A stretch of DNA of 64,000 nucleotides from Branchiostoma floridae (Eukaryota; Chordata; Leptocardii; Amphioxiformes; Branchiostomatidae). The position numbers and the translations under genes were made by a program. A model generated the notes under the pieces. That model was not told where the DNA came from, did not search any database, and was given only the letters and a program-made list of their open reading frames with translations. Position 1 is the first letter of the stretch. The number at the start of each line of letters is the position of its first letter. Shown one piece after another: positions 1 through 10,696 of this stretch. The stretch is taken from positions 13,671,150 through 13,735,149 of the forward strand of contig NC_049994.1 of NCBI RefSeq assembly GCF_000003815.2, read 5' to 3'.

Positions 1-160
1 AAAAATGGAGGTATAGTTTTGAGTGTGTCTGTGTGTGTGTGTGTGTGTGTTTGTGTGTCTGTGTGTCCGCATATTTGTGAACATCATAACTTGAGAAGCT
101 ATTGATGGACAACGATGATATTTGGTATGTGGGTAGGGGTTGGGAAGACAAAGGTCAAGG
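1..160 (+). repeat. Dispersed repeat with (TG)n/(TCTG)n end
   Basis: A TG/TCTG microsatellite runs into text containing AACTTGAGAAGCTATTGATG and GATGATATTTGGTATGTGGG. Recognisable relatives lie near 2785-2960 (minus), 12395-12480, 28345-28560, 45925-46090 and 51265-51515 (minus). All have the same order: microsatellite, then the 'aacttgagaag...gatgatatttggta' block, then a stretch rich in ggggt/gggcc. No terminal repeats or coding capacity are visible, so the class is not assigned. Confidence 0.6.
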
Positions 161-1250
161 TCAATTTTGGGCCCCCTGGTGTGTGACCTTGGTACTGCAG
201 CGCAACTTCCGGTTTTGCTATCTCGGTGTTCTGAACATGCTATGGTCAAGATTTTAAAGTATTAAATAGCTCTTGTGCTCAGGAAAAATGACATAAGTTT
301 GGGCTCCCTAGCTTCTAGTTTTGGGATAGCAGGGGCATTTTTGTCAAAAACTTCTGACGAGGATAACCCAAGAAGGGAACAACGGATTTTCATGATTTCT
401 GGTATGTAGGTACCTTAGACAATGTTGTACAAGATAAAATACTAATTATGCAAAATAGGAGTAAATTTGCATAATTAATGAGAATTTTCTATCATAGCAG
501 TTTTTTCAATGTATCTCTTGTTCCGTACGTGATATGGTCGTGACATTTGGATGGTAGATAGCTTTTAGCGTCATGGCAAAGTGGGGCAAGTTTCAGTCCC
601 CTAACATTTAATTATGGAACTGCAGGGGCGTTTTTGTCAAGACACTCCAAAGAGGATAACTGCAGAAAGGAATGGCGAATTGCCTGCATTTTAGGTATGC
701 ATGTAGCTTGGGCAAAGTTGTTCATAATGATATGCATTTTATGCAAATAATGACTTAATTTGCATAATTAATGAGGAAATTATATAATTCCATTGTTTGT
801 AATAACTGGACTTCGATAAATGTAACACTTGTTAATTATAATTGGTGGAACATATGCAGATATCAAATATGCAAATGAGGAGCTTATTTGCATAATTTAT
901 GCAGAAATTGCAAAACAACTTAATGATTAATGATTTGAATTGGGAATTTTACTTGTGACATGTGTACTGTACATTATTCAATGATGAACAACACCATGCA
1001 TAAATCATGTTAATGTTAAGTCATTTGCATGAAATTAACAAAAGCTCTAAATATTCATGGAGGTATGAGGTCGCCGAACTCTAGTTTCCATCTTGTTTCA
1101 TATAACCCTATGAGGTAGCAGTGGTGCCTGCCCATTTCATGGACTAACTCCTCAAAAGTTCAAGTTTACCATCTGGACGCGATGTTTTAGTGTTATCCTT
1201 CACACTTGTACTCTCGCACGAAAATTTATTTACAAAACAATAGATAAGCT
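161..1250. other. AT-rich non-coding region with repeated 'gcaaat...aatttgcataatta' motifs
   Basis: No exon was recognised. The motif 'tgcaaat(n)atttgcataattaatgag' recurs about every 150-300 bases (near 440-480, 735-775, 865-905). Similar text lies at 50945-51110. The pattern continues the repeat at the window start and looks like old repeat sequence. Confidence 0.5.
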
Positions 1251-1779
1251 ATTTGACACTTCAGAACCTTTCTCTATGCACCTTTCCCACGCTGCGGAAC
1301 GAAAACGAGGTCAATGAGGCAAACAAAAGGAAAATTTTTTATAGACCCATATCACATTCAGTTCAGAGCGTAGATGCCAAGTATAATGTATTCTATGAAA
1401 ATGCCAAAATTCAAATCTTTAGGGTCATTACTTTGCAGACGACACCCAGTAACGATAGGTAAGAGAGAAGGAAAAATTATGGACAATTGAGCTGTGACCT
1501 GAGATGTGCGGGTCAATTTGCTCTGCTGAAAGTCAGCCACCCACACTGTACATGTTGATCATACACCACTAACGTCCATATGTATGTGCCGGGTCCATGT
1601 CAATAAGGGGCGTACCTATCATTTTTACAGCTTTAACCAATAGGGACCTTCATTTTTCCTGATGTATTTGCATCACAATGCCTGGCTGTCAATCACTCCA
1701 AACACACCAAACTCTGTTCAGCGGCTTCATATCTCAGTCAAGTCCCACAGAGCCGCAGTTTCTACCGGAAGTCCGAAAC
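1251..1779. other. Upstream region of the 1.8-5.4 kb gene; nothing coding seen
   Basis: No convincing coding exon. Only the proximal part next to the TATA-like box is likely to be regulatory, by position alone. Confidence 0.35.
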
Positions 1780-1872
1780 TATATATACTGCAGACCGGCA
1801 TCTCTGGCTAGACAACAGAAAACCCCAGCGTCTTTTTAGTCGGCACGATCATTACTTCAGTTCAGCAGAACT
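1780..1872 (+). promoter_or_regulatory. TATA promoter and putative non-coding exon 1
   Basis: TATATA lies at 1780-1785. About 30 bases downstream a presumed transcript start would open an exon ending at 1872 with a consensus donor (ACT|GTAAGT). The next good + strand acceptor is at 3442, opening the signal-peptide exon of the coiled-coil protein, so I assign this promoter to that gene. The link is by order and strand only; RNA data would be needed to confirm it. Confidence 0.45.
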
Positions 1873-3181
1873 GTAAGTTTAATTTTTCTCAACTACCGAA
1901 GTTCCTAATCTATGGAGAAATTTTTGTTGCGTTCTTAGCTCATTTTGGCAGGATATTGAAATGTTTTGCTCTTTTGGCGAGCATTACAAGAGCATTAATG
2001 CTCTCTGCCACAGCTATTAGTTACGGTTGACCCGTACATTAACAACTGGTACATGGGTTAATCCCCAGCCACCTTAGCATTGTTTTCTTGTTGGGAAACT
2101 GGAAACACAGTGACTACATAGGCACAGGGTATCTGACAATGGGATTGGGAGACAGGAATAAGTAACTATGCAGTTGCATTATACACTTGCTTGCATGTAT
2201 GTTTTCTTTGTGGTAACGCTTGACAAATTTGGTCTTAGGAATAACTTACAACCATGGGAGTCTGCAGGTTTGAAATGGAGTGCAAGCCTGCAGCTGGTAT
2301 GGGTTTGTTTACATTATGGTTGATAGATTAGCCAGTCGTACTGTGTCTATTCTTCCCTGATGGAAGAAAACCCACAAATGCTAGCTTATCAGAGACTGTG
2401 TGGTTTCTTACTTCTGTTCAATTTGTGACTCTAGCTGCCTCCCGGAAAATGTGAAAATGTCTCTTTTTGAACAAAACCATGTCAGACCAAATGAAACAGT
2501 GCTGCACACTATAATGTACTTACACTCACATCTAAGCTTATCTTTAGACTTATAAAATGTACGTCTATTCTAACCACTAACATAAAAAGTTAGCACTTGA
2601 AAAATACAAGCTACAGCATGTTACCTGTAAATAAGTCCGGCAATAAGATTAATTGTATTAAAATAAGATCATCCTAAATAAGCATGCTAATTAACTCCAA
2701 CTTTCCATAATTGACAATTTAAAATGTACATCTCTACCAAAAGTAACAATATGCAAAATATCATGTAAATCCAACGTTCCTGCAACCTACCGACAAAAAA
2801 GAAAACCATACCATGTCCAAGGAAAAAGATACCACATACCAAATATCATTACAATCCATCCAAAGATACTTAAGTCATGCTGACCACAAAAATGCAAAAA
2901 AACACAGACAGACAGACACACACAGACATACCAAAAGCTGTGCCAGCATTTCAAATGCAGGCAAAAATACACAAACAATATAAATTCACTGCATTCCAAA
3001 ACAAGACACATAAATTTCAAAAACTCACATTACAAAAGCATTTCATTAAATATCTATTTCCCAAAATTAACAACATTTCAAAAACAACAATCTTCATAAA
3101 AAATTGTTTATTTGGCGAAGATGTGTGTTCGTGGAACTCTAGTTTATGTATATTTTTATGTGAATAAATAAACCAATCTAC
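1873..3181. other. Putative intron 1, mostly repeats
   Basis: AT-rich DNA between the donor at 1873 and the acceptor at 3442. It holds a minus-strand copy of the microsatellite-linked dispersed repeat (about 2785-2960, with a CAGA run) and no exon that I can support. Confidence 0.4.
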
Positions 3182-3287
3182 TAGTCTGTGTTTACACAAT
3201 CCCTCGCTGGCTGGAGTTAACTATCCACTCCCTAGGGCGGCGGCAATTGTAGGGCCGGCCGCTAGGGGCGCGATTTTAGTCAGGCTA
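3182..3287 (-). mobile_element. Short MITE, TAGCCTGAC family
   Basis: Reads on minus as TAGCCTGACTAAAATCGCGC ... GTGTAAACACAGACTAG with a GC-rich centre containing GGCCGGCCC and GCCGCCGCC. The best copy is at 10590-10696; others lie at 17351-17436, 18386-18466 and, broken, 46206-46308. The terminal repeats are only about 7 bases. Confidence 0.6.
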
Positions 3288-3446
3288 AACTCGACCGCGC
3301 TCATCTGGAAAGTTTGGACATATGCCAACATCATTGTAGAGTTTTGGTAGATACTTATACATTTTTAGTAAGGGTGATCAAAACGAGTGTTCGTCAATGT
3401 GCAGATTTTTAATTTGTTGTGCCATCTTCTTCATCTGTACAGGTGT

Positions 3447-5362
3447 ATGCGTCTTACTGTGTCTGAGATGTCCAGTATGAAGACGGGTCCTGGTATGCCT
3501 GCAGCCTGGCTGACGTTGCTGCTGTTGGTCTATCTGGTGCCTTCTGTTCAGCCTCAGGGTAAGTCGAAGTTATTTGTAGAAACAGTATTATTTACATAAC
3601 ACACGCCATCAGGCCATGTCTGTGTATGTTGTCTTCAACGTTTGTATTTCCCAAACCGAGTGCCACAATGTTCTTAAATGCCACGAGGTATTTAGGGCAT
3701 CACTCAGTTCACTCCAAATAATCACAGCATCTTCTCGATAATAATGATAGCTTTAGATTATCAGTCGCATATCAAGCAACGCCCGTTTTTGTCTAGGTCA
3801 CATATTTGCTGACATTTTCATATGTAACAGAAGTTGAGAACTTCGACAATGCTGGATCTGCAGAGACCATCGGCAATGCTAGAACGACGGAGACCATCGG
3901 CAATACTGAAACGACGGAGACCATCGGCAATGCTGGAACGACGGAGACCATCGGCGATGGTGGAACGACGGAGACCATCGACAATGGTGGAACGACGGAG
4001 ACCATCGGCGATGGTGGAACGACGGAGACCATCGGCAATGCTGGATCTGCAGAGACCATCGGCAATGCTGGAACGACGGAGACCATCAGCCATGCTGGGT
4101 CGACAAAGAAGTCCCAGGATGCTGGATCGAAAGAGAACTCAAGCAGTATTGGATTGATAGAGAACTTCGGCAATGCTGGACCCGCAGAGAACTTCGGCAT
4201 TGCTGGATCGACAGAGAACTCTAGCAGTGTTGGATTGACAAAGAACCTCCAGAATGCTGGATCGGCAGAGAACTCCCAGAATGCTGGATCGAAAGAGAAC
4301 TCCAACAGTGTTGGGTTGGAAGAAAACTCCGAGAATGCTGAAAAGGTAAAGAACTCCGAAAGTAAAGAATCTGAAGAAAAGTCGAAATACCGTCGCCGCA
4401 AACAGAACGAGAAGCTTGACTACATGGAGGAGGATGCTCGGGAACAGACAGATAACTTTTTAGACATGTTTAAGATAGAGCAGCAGGAAGACGTAAAGGC
4501 CCTGATTGAGATGCTCCTCAATGAAAAGAGTCAATCCTTGGCCCATGTCCAGCAGAACGAGAAGGATATGCTGCTTAAACAGGATAAAAAGAACCGGGAG
4601 CTCCAGGAGCAGCTGAGTATACTGTCGATGTTGCCCATGAAGCATCATCTTGAGGAGCTGGAACAGCAGGAAATGCGGGAAGAGCAGAGGAAGCAGGAAG
4701 CTCGGGATATTTTTCTTGAGATACACCGAGCCAAACAGGAGGCTGAGAATATGTTCGTCATGACATTGGAGAAAGAGAGAGTCTTTGAAGAGAAGATTAT
4801 CCAGTTCCAGGAGAAGATGGCACAGAGGGATGCAGACCGCGAGGCCGAGCGGGAGCGCATCCAGAGGGAGAAGGAGATGGAGATAGCAGGTTTGCGAGCC
4901 TTGCAAGAGCGTGCTCAAGATAGACAGTCAGAGATGGATGAACTGCGAGCCAAACACAACGATGAGCAGGTCAAGCGAGAGTGGCAGAAGGAAGAGGGGG
5001 CGCTCCTGGAGGCAGGGATGGAGGAAACGCCACAGGTGCCTCAAGTAGGGCAGGTCGTGAGTTTAGACAACGTCTTTGCTGACCAGGCAAAGCGAGAGAG
5101 GGCGGAGTTGATGGACGAACTAGCGCAAATCCAGGAGAACGAAGACCTATCAAAACACCTGTTCGAGATCATTGAGGAGTATAGACGTCTCTTTGGCCTC
5201 AATCCTCTACATAACCGTGCAGCACTCGAAGCTCTAGAAGAGGCGGACATGCGACTGAGGGCAAAGATACATACCAGCAAGAAGAAGAAGAGGCAGGATG
5301 AGCTGAGAAATGCGGGTATTCCTAGGAAGTACTGGCCGGAGGACCTTAAAGTCGAACCCTAA
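3447..5362 (+). CDS. Secreted low-complexity/coiled-coil protein, family not recognised
   Basis: Two coding exons. Exon 2 (3443-3558, acceptor CTGTACAG|GTG) carries the first ATG at 3447; it ends CAG G|GTAAGT in phase 1. Exon 3 begins at 3831 (ATGTAACAG|AAGTTG), restores a Glu codon and stays open to TAA at 5360-5362. Total 547 residues. Residues about 18-35 (AAWLTLLLLVYLVPSVQPQ) look like a signal peptide. Residues about 40-130 are about ten 9-residue repeats of type AGTTETIGN, followed by decayed Ser/Asn/Gly repeats (SKENSSSVGL) to about 215. From about 220 to 500 the sequence is rich in E, K, Q and R with heptad character (long coiled coil). The C-terminus (about 460-547) is the most ordinary part, with IIEEYRRLFGLNPLHNRAAL and GIPRKYWPEDLKVEP. 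A secreted coiled coil could be an extracellular matrix or mucus scaffold, but no known family was identified. An alternative start at 3468 would also keep the signal peptide. Splice phases agree exactly, which supports the model. Confidence 0.7.
3846..4110 (+). repeat. 27-bp coding tandem repeat
   Basis: About ten units of GGAACGACGGAGACCATCGG plus CAATGCT inside the large exon, each coding nine residues. Unit variants (CAATACT, CGATGGT, ATCTGCAGAG) are interspersed, so the array is not freshly expanded. Downstream (4110-4350) longer, degenerate units continue the pattern. Confidence 0.85.
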
Positions 5363-5483
5363 ACTTAAAAAAAATTAACTAACCATATACCAGATTTCAC
5401 TCTATTATGTGTTTTATGCTATGCAGACCAAACAAACCTTGAGCTGACTCCCAACGTTCGCGCTACGATAAATTAGTTTAAGT

Positions 5484-5760
5484 AGCCCGCACATCTGTGC
5501 AGATGCTTAGGGGTGGCGCCCATCTCCATTTCTGTAGCCCTTGGGCCACACATGTGCAAGCCACTACAGCAGGTGGCTGGTCCGCTGGTACTGGTAGTGA
5601 TGTGTGTTTAACTTTCGTACTCTTTCTCATTAACGCTGGGTGCTAAGCAGAGAAAACAGCGTGTACCATTTTTAAAGTCTTTGGTATGACTCGGCCGGAG
5701 ATCGAACTCACGACCTACCGAATGCAAAGAGAACACTCTACCCACTTGGCCATTGCTACG
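5484..5760 (-). mobile_element. tRNA-derived SINE (family A), copy 1
   Basis: On minus it opens with a tRNA-like head: TGGCCAAGTGGGTAGAG fits a box A and GAGTTCGATCTCC a degenerate box B. A body follows (ACCAAAGACTTT, then CTACAGAAATGGAGATGGGC near the 3' part). Copies at 38315-38578, 58225-58475 and 60103-60365 align along the length. The head and conserved core are typical of tRNA-derived SINEs. Confidence 0.8.
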
Positions 5761-6083
5761 ATAATCATCAGAATAAATTTGCAGTGATAAAAGGATGTTC
5801 ATTTCAATAGGTAATACGTATAACCTTGCAGCTGACATTCGCTTTCGGTTACCGGCATGGTGGTGGTATGGTTGAGGCACTGCGGAGGCATCTTTGGACG
5901 ATAATTAGAAGGTCTAACGATTCTTAATTGTTCACTAATCACCCTCTTGTATCGTGGCTCATTTACATCGAGTACTGAGTTGCATCAAGTGATAACAACT
6001 TAACTTGGAAAATAGATAACACGTAGTTATTAACTGATTACAACTTCCGACGACGTAAAAGAAACGCTTCACATTGTTGTCAT

Positions 6084-6089
6084 TTTATT
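6084..6089 (-). terminator. SAA-1 poly(A) signal
   Basis: AATAAA on minus, about 360 bases past the stop codon, in a block (CTCGAGTTTCAATAAAATGA) conserved in all three SAA units. Confidence 0.75.
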
Positions 6090-6447
6090 GAAACTCGAGA
6101 AAGGGGTCTATAATCATTTACACGCGTATCATATTTGGATCACAAAGACTGTTGGATATCTAAACGGTGTATGTAAGCTGGTGAAACAGGTGCTGTATTC
6201 TGAATAGAACCATATTACACGTACATTTCATGTCGGTTAGCTGGCATTGGCTGATCTATATCACTCGCGTTTGTTAACGTTAAAAGAACCAGAAACATTT
6301 GTAGTAGTAGTAGTACGTATAGATATATAGTCACACATTACAGGTGTTACTTCTACAAACTTGTACAGCTGTTGGTATCTTTGAATTCTTGAGGCCATCT
6401 TAAGAAGTGATGTTGTTCAGAGCTGTCGGGTCGGACTTCAGGCAGAA

Positions 6448-7112
6448 TCAGTACCGGTCGGGTAGTCCCTCCGGGCGGTAGCGGTTGGGATCTCCGCCGT
6501 TCCGCCCCCACTCGTTCGCTTCCTGGTCGGCACGGGTGTCCGCCTCCCCCTGGCCGCTCAGGCCGCTCTGGTATCCCTCTCTGGCGTTGCTGTGGCGTGA
6601 GAGACATGTTTTAAAATCCAGTTTAAGATTACAGGAGAGCAATAATAGCTTCTTGCTAGCCATAGCAATAAGGGCGATTGTGCAACAAATACTAGACTAA
6701 GTGTATTATACTGTTAGCAAGATTGTGTAAACTTCTGTGGAAGGGCGACTTGCAAAGGTGTTTAATATGCACCTGTTTGCACTCCTTTTCATTTTGCAAT
6801 GAATCCATATAAAGTAAGCTTAGAAATCCCAAAGCAGACAGAAGACCTACAGAGGCAAGATAGAAATTGAAGCAGGAAACCCCAAAGAGTGTGCAGTGGA
6901 CTACTCTTTGGGGTCGTACAGTAAGCAAGGGGCCTCACCTGATGACCTCGGCGGCCCACCTGCCGCCCGGCCCCCGCTGAGCGGCGTCGTAGTTCCCCCG
7001 GGCGTGGAAGTACTTGTCGGCGTTCCTCCAGTTCGACTCGCGCATGTCCCTGGAAATGAAGGGAGATGAAAATGAAGTCCAGTTTTAAACACACACCACA
7101 AACACACACACA

Positions 7113-7176
<64 letters not shown>

Positions 7177-7492
7177 AACACGCACACACAAACACGCACA
7201 CACAGACGAACACACACACACATAAACACAATCATACACTCAAACACACACACGGTACTGACCTGTAAGCGCTGTACATGTCCCCTGCGCCCTGTACTGC
7301 CTCTACAGCCGTCCCCACGGCCTCTCTTGTCCTGTCCACAGCCGTCCGCACGGCCTCTTTAGTCTTGTCCACAGCCGTCCGCACGGCTTCTTTCACACTC
7401 GACTGACTGCGTTCCCGAGACCGGCTAATGAACCAGGCGTCCGCACTTGCACAGACCAGCGCGACACACGCAGCGAAAGGCAAAAGACGCAT
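6448..7492 (-). CDS. SAA: Serum amyloid A protein, copy 1 (160 aa)
   Basis: Acute-phase apolipoprotein family member, secreted. Coding exons on minus: 7263-7492, 6939-7049 and 6448-6589, all with GT-AG ends and matching phases (2,2). Residues 1-19 are a signal peptide ([19 protein letters not shown]). Residues 34-66 are three 11-residue repeats ([33 protein letters not shown]) not present in the standard family. The SAA core follows: [27 protein letters not shown], then [16 protein letters not shown], which is the family signature. It ends [14 protein letters not shown]. Apart from the repeat insertion it has the usual length (about 122 residues). The start is fixed by the signal peptide and by agreement with the other copies. 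Exon 1 is non-coding (8460 to about 8553). Intron 1 carries a hAT-type MITE; intron 2 carries a long (CA)n tract. The family assignment is very secure; lipid binding by the extra repeats is inference. Confidence 0.96.
7090..7250. repeat. (CA)n microsatellite in SAA-1 intron 2
   Basis: Almost pure CA from about 7092 to 7172, then imperfect to 7250. The corresponding intron of SAA-2 also carries a CA/TA tract (20850-21115), so it probably predates the duplication. Confidence 0.95.
7295..7393 (-). repeat. 33-bp coding repeat x3 in SAA-1
   Basis: Three consecutive 33-base units coding the 11-residue repeats of SAA-1. The first two units differ at few positions, indicating recent unit duplication; the third is more diverged and matches the single unit present in SAA-3. 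Confidence 0.9.
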
Positions 7493-7557
7493 GTCTGGAA
7501 TTTGAGCAGCTGTGGAAAATACAAGTCTGTCAACAATACCAAACTGTCAACCATAGC

Positions 7558-7982
7558 TAGTGGTGCGTACCTAAAGTCCGGACTTGGAATTGGACCTAAA
7601 ATGTTCAGGTCCAAGTCCAAAAAAAACCTGAATGTCCGGAGCCAAGTCCGGACTTGCAAAAAGCAATCTGTCACTTATGTTCCCTTTTTTTGTTCTAAAC
7701 CATTTAAAACCTTCCATAGACAGTGAAATTTGCACTGAGACAAAAAACTTTTTGTGTCCACACTGGCTGTATATAATTTGCATGTATTTTTCACATTGCA
7801 TTTCAATTCATAACATGCACTTTTATATGCACATTCCCCCCTCCCCCTCAAAAAAAGAAATTCTAGTGCACATGATATGCAATGATGGGTTCAGGTCCGG
7901 ACTTAAAGTCCGAACCTGAACCTGAACTGCTGGATTTGAATCCGGACCTGAACCTGAATATGAGTTTAGGTATGCACCACTA
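7558..7982. mobile_element. hAT-type non-autonomous element in SAA-1 intron 1
   Basis: Ends are TAGTGGTGCGTACCTAAA and TTTAGGTATGCACCACTA (17 of 18 match as inverted repeats). It is flanked by a perfect 8-bp direct repeat ACCATAGC (7550-7557, 7983-7990), the target-site length of hAT elements. The interior is rich in repeated AAGTCCGGACTT/AGGTTCAGGTCC motifs and has no transposase. The equivalent places in SAA-2 (about 21360) and SAA-3 (about 25905) are uninterrupted. Confidence 0.9.
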
Positions 7983-8459
7983 ACCATAGCATAAAAATGA
8001 TTATAGAAAACATTATTAAACTGTATAGTGCAATAGAATAGTGTTTACTTCAAATTGGAACACTCTCAAAACCAAGTACACTTGGCTTTGAAAGTTTGTT
8101 TCATGTCACCGATTTCTACGCAAGAAGACATACGATATACAAAAGATACACGATAAACAAAAGAAAATGTAAGCTTTCAAAATACAAGAGAATTTCCAAG
8201 CAGATGTTAGATGTTATGTCCGTTCATGTTTAGGCACCCCGAGAATGTCACGGCTTTCCTGTCCCTGCTTTGAGATTTACATTAACAAGTTCAATACTTC
8301 AAGGACTTCATACATTGCCCAACAATGCATCCTGCATGCTATCACAGAGAATTAGTCTCTAAAACACAACTTCAACAGAAAAACCAATCGTCATTAAAAC
8401 GCAAAAAAAAAAACATGTCTAACAAAGACTGTTTTGAAATGCAAAAATTGCTTCCTTAC

Positions 8460-8553
8460 CTTCAGGCTCAGAGAAACTTGAACTTGAATCGCCGTCCGGA
8501 CGGGACTGGGGCAGTAGACTTGACGCGAGTTGTACAGTACGTGAAACTCCCGA
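8460..8553 (-). other. SAA: SAA-1 non-coding exon 1
   Basis: Donor at the 8460 side (CTGAAG|GTAAGG); the 5' end is estimated about 30 bases below the TATA box. The 94-base block is conserved at 21618 and 26415 in the other SAA units. It joins to the coding exon at the acceptor CCAG|ACATG. Confidence 0.7.
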
Positions 8554-8579
8554 ACTGCGGCGACTCCAACGCCGCCCCC

Positions 8580-8720
8580 TTTTATACACTGCACATACAG
8601 GGCAGCAAGAAGTGTTTTCCCGGGGATTACTCAGAACGTTTGAGGAGGTAAAATTTCGCTGACCTATCAGGAAGTAAATTCCTCTTGCCCAGCTATACAT
8701 TAGCGTAATACCCAGCACAA
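8580..8720 (-). promoter_or_regulatory. SAA: SAA-1 promoter
   Basis: TATAAAA at 8580-8586 on minus. Just upstream lies GGGAAAACACTTC, a weakened kappaB-like site at the place where SAA-3 has GGGAAAACCCC. Further upstream (to about 8740) is a block shared by all three genes: ACTTCCTGATAGGTCAGCG, GGAATTTACTTCC and GTGCACGTAACTTGTGCTG. Binding proteins are inferred from motif resemblance only. Confidence 0.7.
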
Positions 8721-9058
8721 GTTACGTGCACAACATGCACGTTCAGATAGCTGCTTTGTTTTTCAGAAAAAAATCTACGTTATGCGGTCTTTTGAATACT
8801 TAGTAGGTTCTTCGGCGAGGCATAGACTATCGCTATGTAGATATTTAATGTTGCACTAGTACATGCCCGGTTTTAACCTCTAGATGGCAAGAGCAGGAAA
8901 GCTCTTGTTATTCAACAATAAATGGATAATAAAAATCTGATGAAAAAAAATCAACAGTAAACATCAACACTTTATACGAACAGATAAACAAGAAAAAGCA
9001 AAGCACGAACAAATAAACAACTAGAAAGGCCGACATTTGCTTGAGAGCAAATACAGCA

Positions 9059-10138
9059 TATTTCAGCCATCTCCCTCATGCAACAATAGGCCTTGAGGTC
9101 GTTGACCCCTTTGGCCATTCAAAAATGACCAAAAAACCCACAAATATATCATTTTAAAGTAGTCCATGCCAAAAAATATACATGGGTCATTTGAATAAAT
9201 ATCTAGAGCACCCCTTTACCAATTTACGGGTCATTAGGTTGTAAATCGAGGGAACAGGAGCCAAAAATGTCAAAATTTTGTCAAAAAATGGCCATAAAAT
9301 CGCAAAATTAAGCATTTGTTGTACCGTATGGGAAAACTTTTATTGAATTTATGTGCACATAATTGAAGGGCACTTTTATACCAAATTTCAGATCATTTGG
9401 TTGTAAAACGAGGCTACAGGAGCCAAAAATGTCCTTTTTTGGTCAAAAAATGGCCAAAAATCGCAAAATTAAGTATTTTGTTGTACCGTATGGGAAAACT
9501 TTTATTGAATTTATGTGCACATAATTGAAGGGCACTTTTATACCAAATTTCAGATCATTTGGTTGTAAAACGAGGCTGCAGGAGCCAAGAATGTCCTTTT
9601 TTGGTCAAAAAATCGCAAAATTAAGCATTTTGTTGTACCGTATGGGAAAACTTTTATTGAATTTATGTGCACATAATTGAAGAGCACTTTTATACCAAAT
9701 TTCAGATCATTTAGTTGTAAAACGAGGCTACAGGGGCCAAAAATGTCCTTTTTTGGTCAAAAAATGGCCAAAAATCGCAAAATTAAGCATTTTGTTGTAC
9801 CGTATGCCAAAACTGTTATTGAATCTAGGTGAGCATATGATCAAGGCACCTCTGTATCAAATTTCATGTCATTCGGCTGTAATACCAGGGTACAGGAGCC
9901 CGAAATATACATAAAAATTGACAATAACCTCAATAAAATCATTTTAAAGGCAGATATGAAAAAAATGAAAAAAACACCTGAGGGTATTGGCTTACTCTAC
10001 CTTTGTGCCAAATTTCAAGTCAATCGGTTAAAAAATGGCGGAGTTGATTCGATTTGAAGATTTGACAGGAGAAAGAAAGAAAGAAAGAAACATTACGAAT
10101 ACAATATATTTCACCATACCTATGGTATGGCTGAAATA
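9059..10138. mobile_element. 1.08-kb TIR element with internal satellite
   Basis: Bounded by TATTTCAGCCAT (9059-9070) and ATGGCTGAAATA (10127-10138), a perfect 12-bp inverted repeat (TA target duplication possible). The interior holds four tandem units of about 152-162 bases (starting 9301, 9462, 9614, 9776, each with CGCAAAATTAAG.ATTTTGTT), a (GAAA)n run at 10071-10090 and no coding sequence. SAA unit 3 has the same flanks joined without the element near 26950, an empty site. Confidence 0.8.
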
Positions 10139-10204
10139 TAAATATATATGGCCCTCTTGGCAAATCGTCTTTGTGGAACTAACAAATTGTGGGAGATTAA
10201 GACT

Positions 10205-10300
10205 CTTCCGTGATACGTGGATAACAACCCACTGCCACTACGGCTTTGAAAAAGGCTATGGGACAACTTTTACCTTTGTAACAGACTTTATGATTTGACT
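10205..10300 (+). mobile_element. SINE family B tail fragment
   Basis: Matches only the 3' part of the SINE seen complete at 27074-27345 ('ggctttgaaaaaggctatgggacaac...tttgtaacagactt'). The head has been lost in this unit. Confidence 0.55.
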
Positions 10301-10389
10301 ACCAGCATCAGCAGGGGATACAGGTCACATATGTTAAAGCTTGCAGGAAGCTGTCAAACTTTTCAAGTTGATTGAAGGACTCGCCTGTT

Positions 10390-10490
10390 GCTATATCACT
10401 GAACCTGACGCGTGTTGTACGGTGCACACCCTGAACTGCGGTAACTCCTTTCATACACAAGGCAAACAAGAAGGGGTGTTCCCAACTAAA
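10390..10490 (-). promoter_or_regulatory. Decayed second SAA promoter copy, unit 1
   Basis: Similar to the genuine SAA promoter/exon 1 start ('tgacgcgtgttgtacggtgc', 'ctgaactgcggtaactcc', 'aagaaggggtgttccc'), with the TATA box changed and a GGGAACACCCC kappaB-like site. No exon 1 donor follows. Confidence 0.6.
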
Positions 10491-10589
10491 AAGGAAACGC
10501 ATGTCCCACACAAAAGGCATTTAGATATCATTTATAGCACAAATTGTCTGGAGGGTAGGCCACGACAAGAGTTTTTGGTGGTGTTGCTG

Positions 10590-10696
10590 TAGCCTGACTA
10601 AAATCGCGCTCCTAGCGGCCGGCCCTACAATATTGCCGCCGCCCTAGGAGGGGGTCATTAACCCCAGCCAGCGAGATATTGTGTAAACACAGGCTA
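10590..10696 (+). mobile_element. MITE, TAGCCTGAC family (reference copy)
   Basis: Starts TAGCCTGACTAAAATCGCGC, ends GTGTAAACACAGGCTA, with a GC-rich centre (CGGCCGGCCC). Flanks GTGTTGCTG / GTGTTGGTG are 9-base direct repeats with one difference, indicating a 9-bp target duplication. Confidence 0.75.

Noticed and set aside
3793-4401. Minus-strand open frame of 202 codons opposite the 9-residue repeats
   Set aside because: Antisense image of the 27-base coding repeat; the + strand frame has matching splice phases and continues far beyond the repeat.
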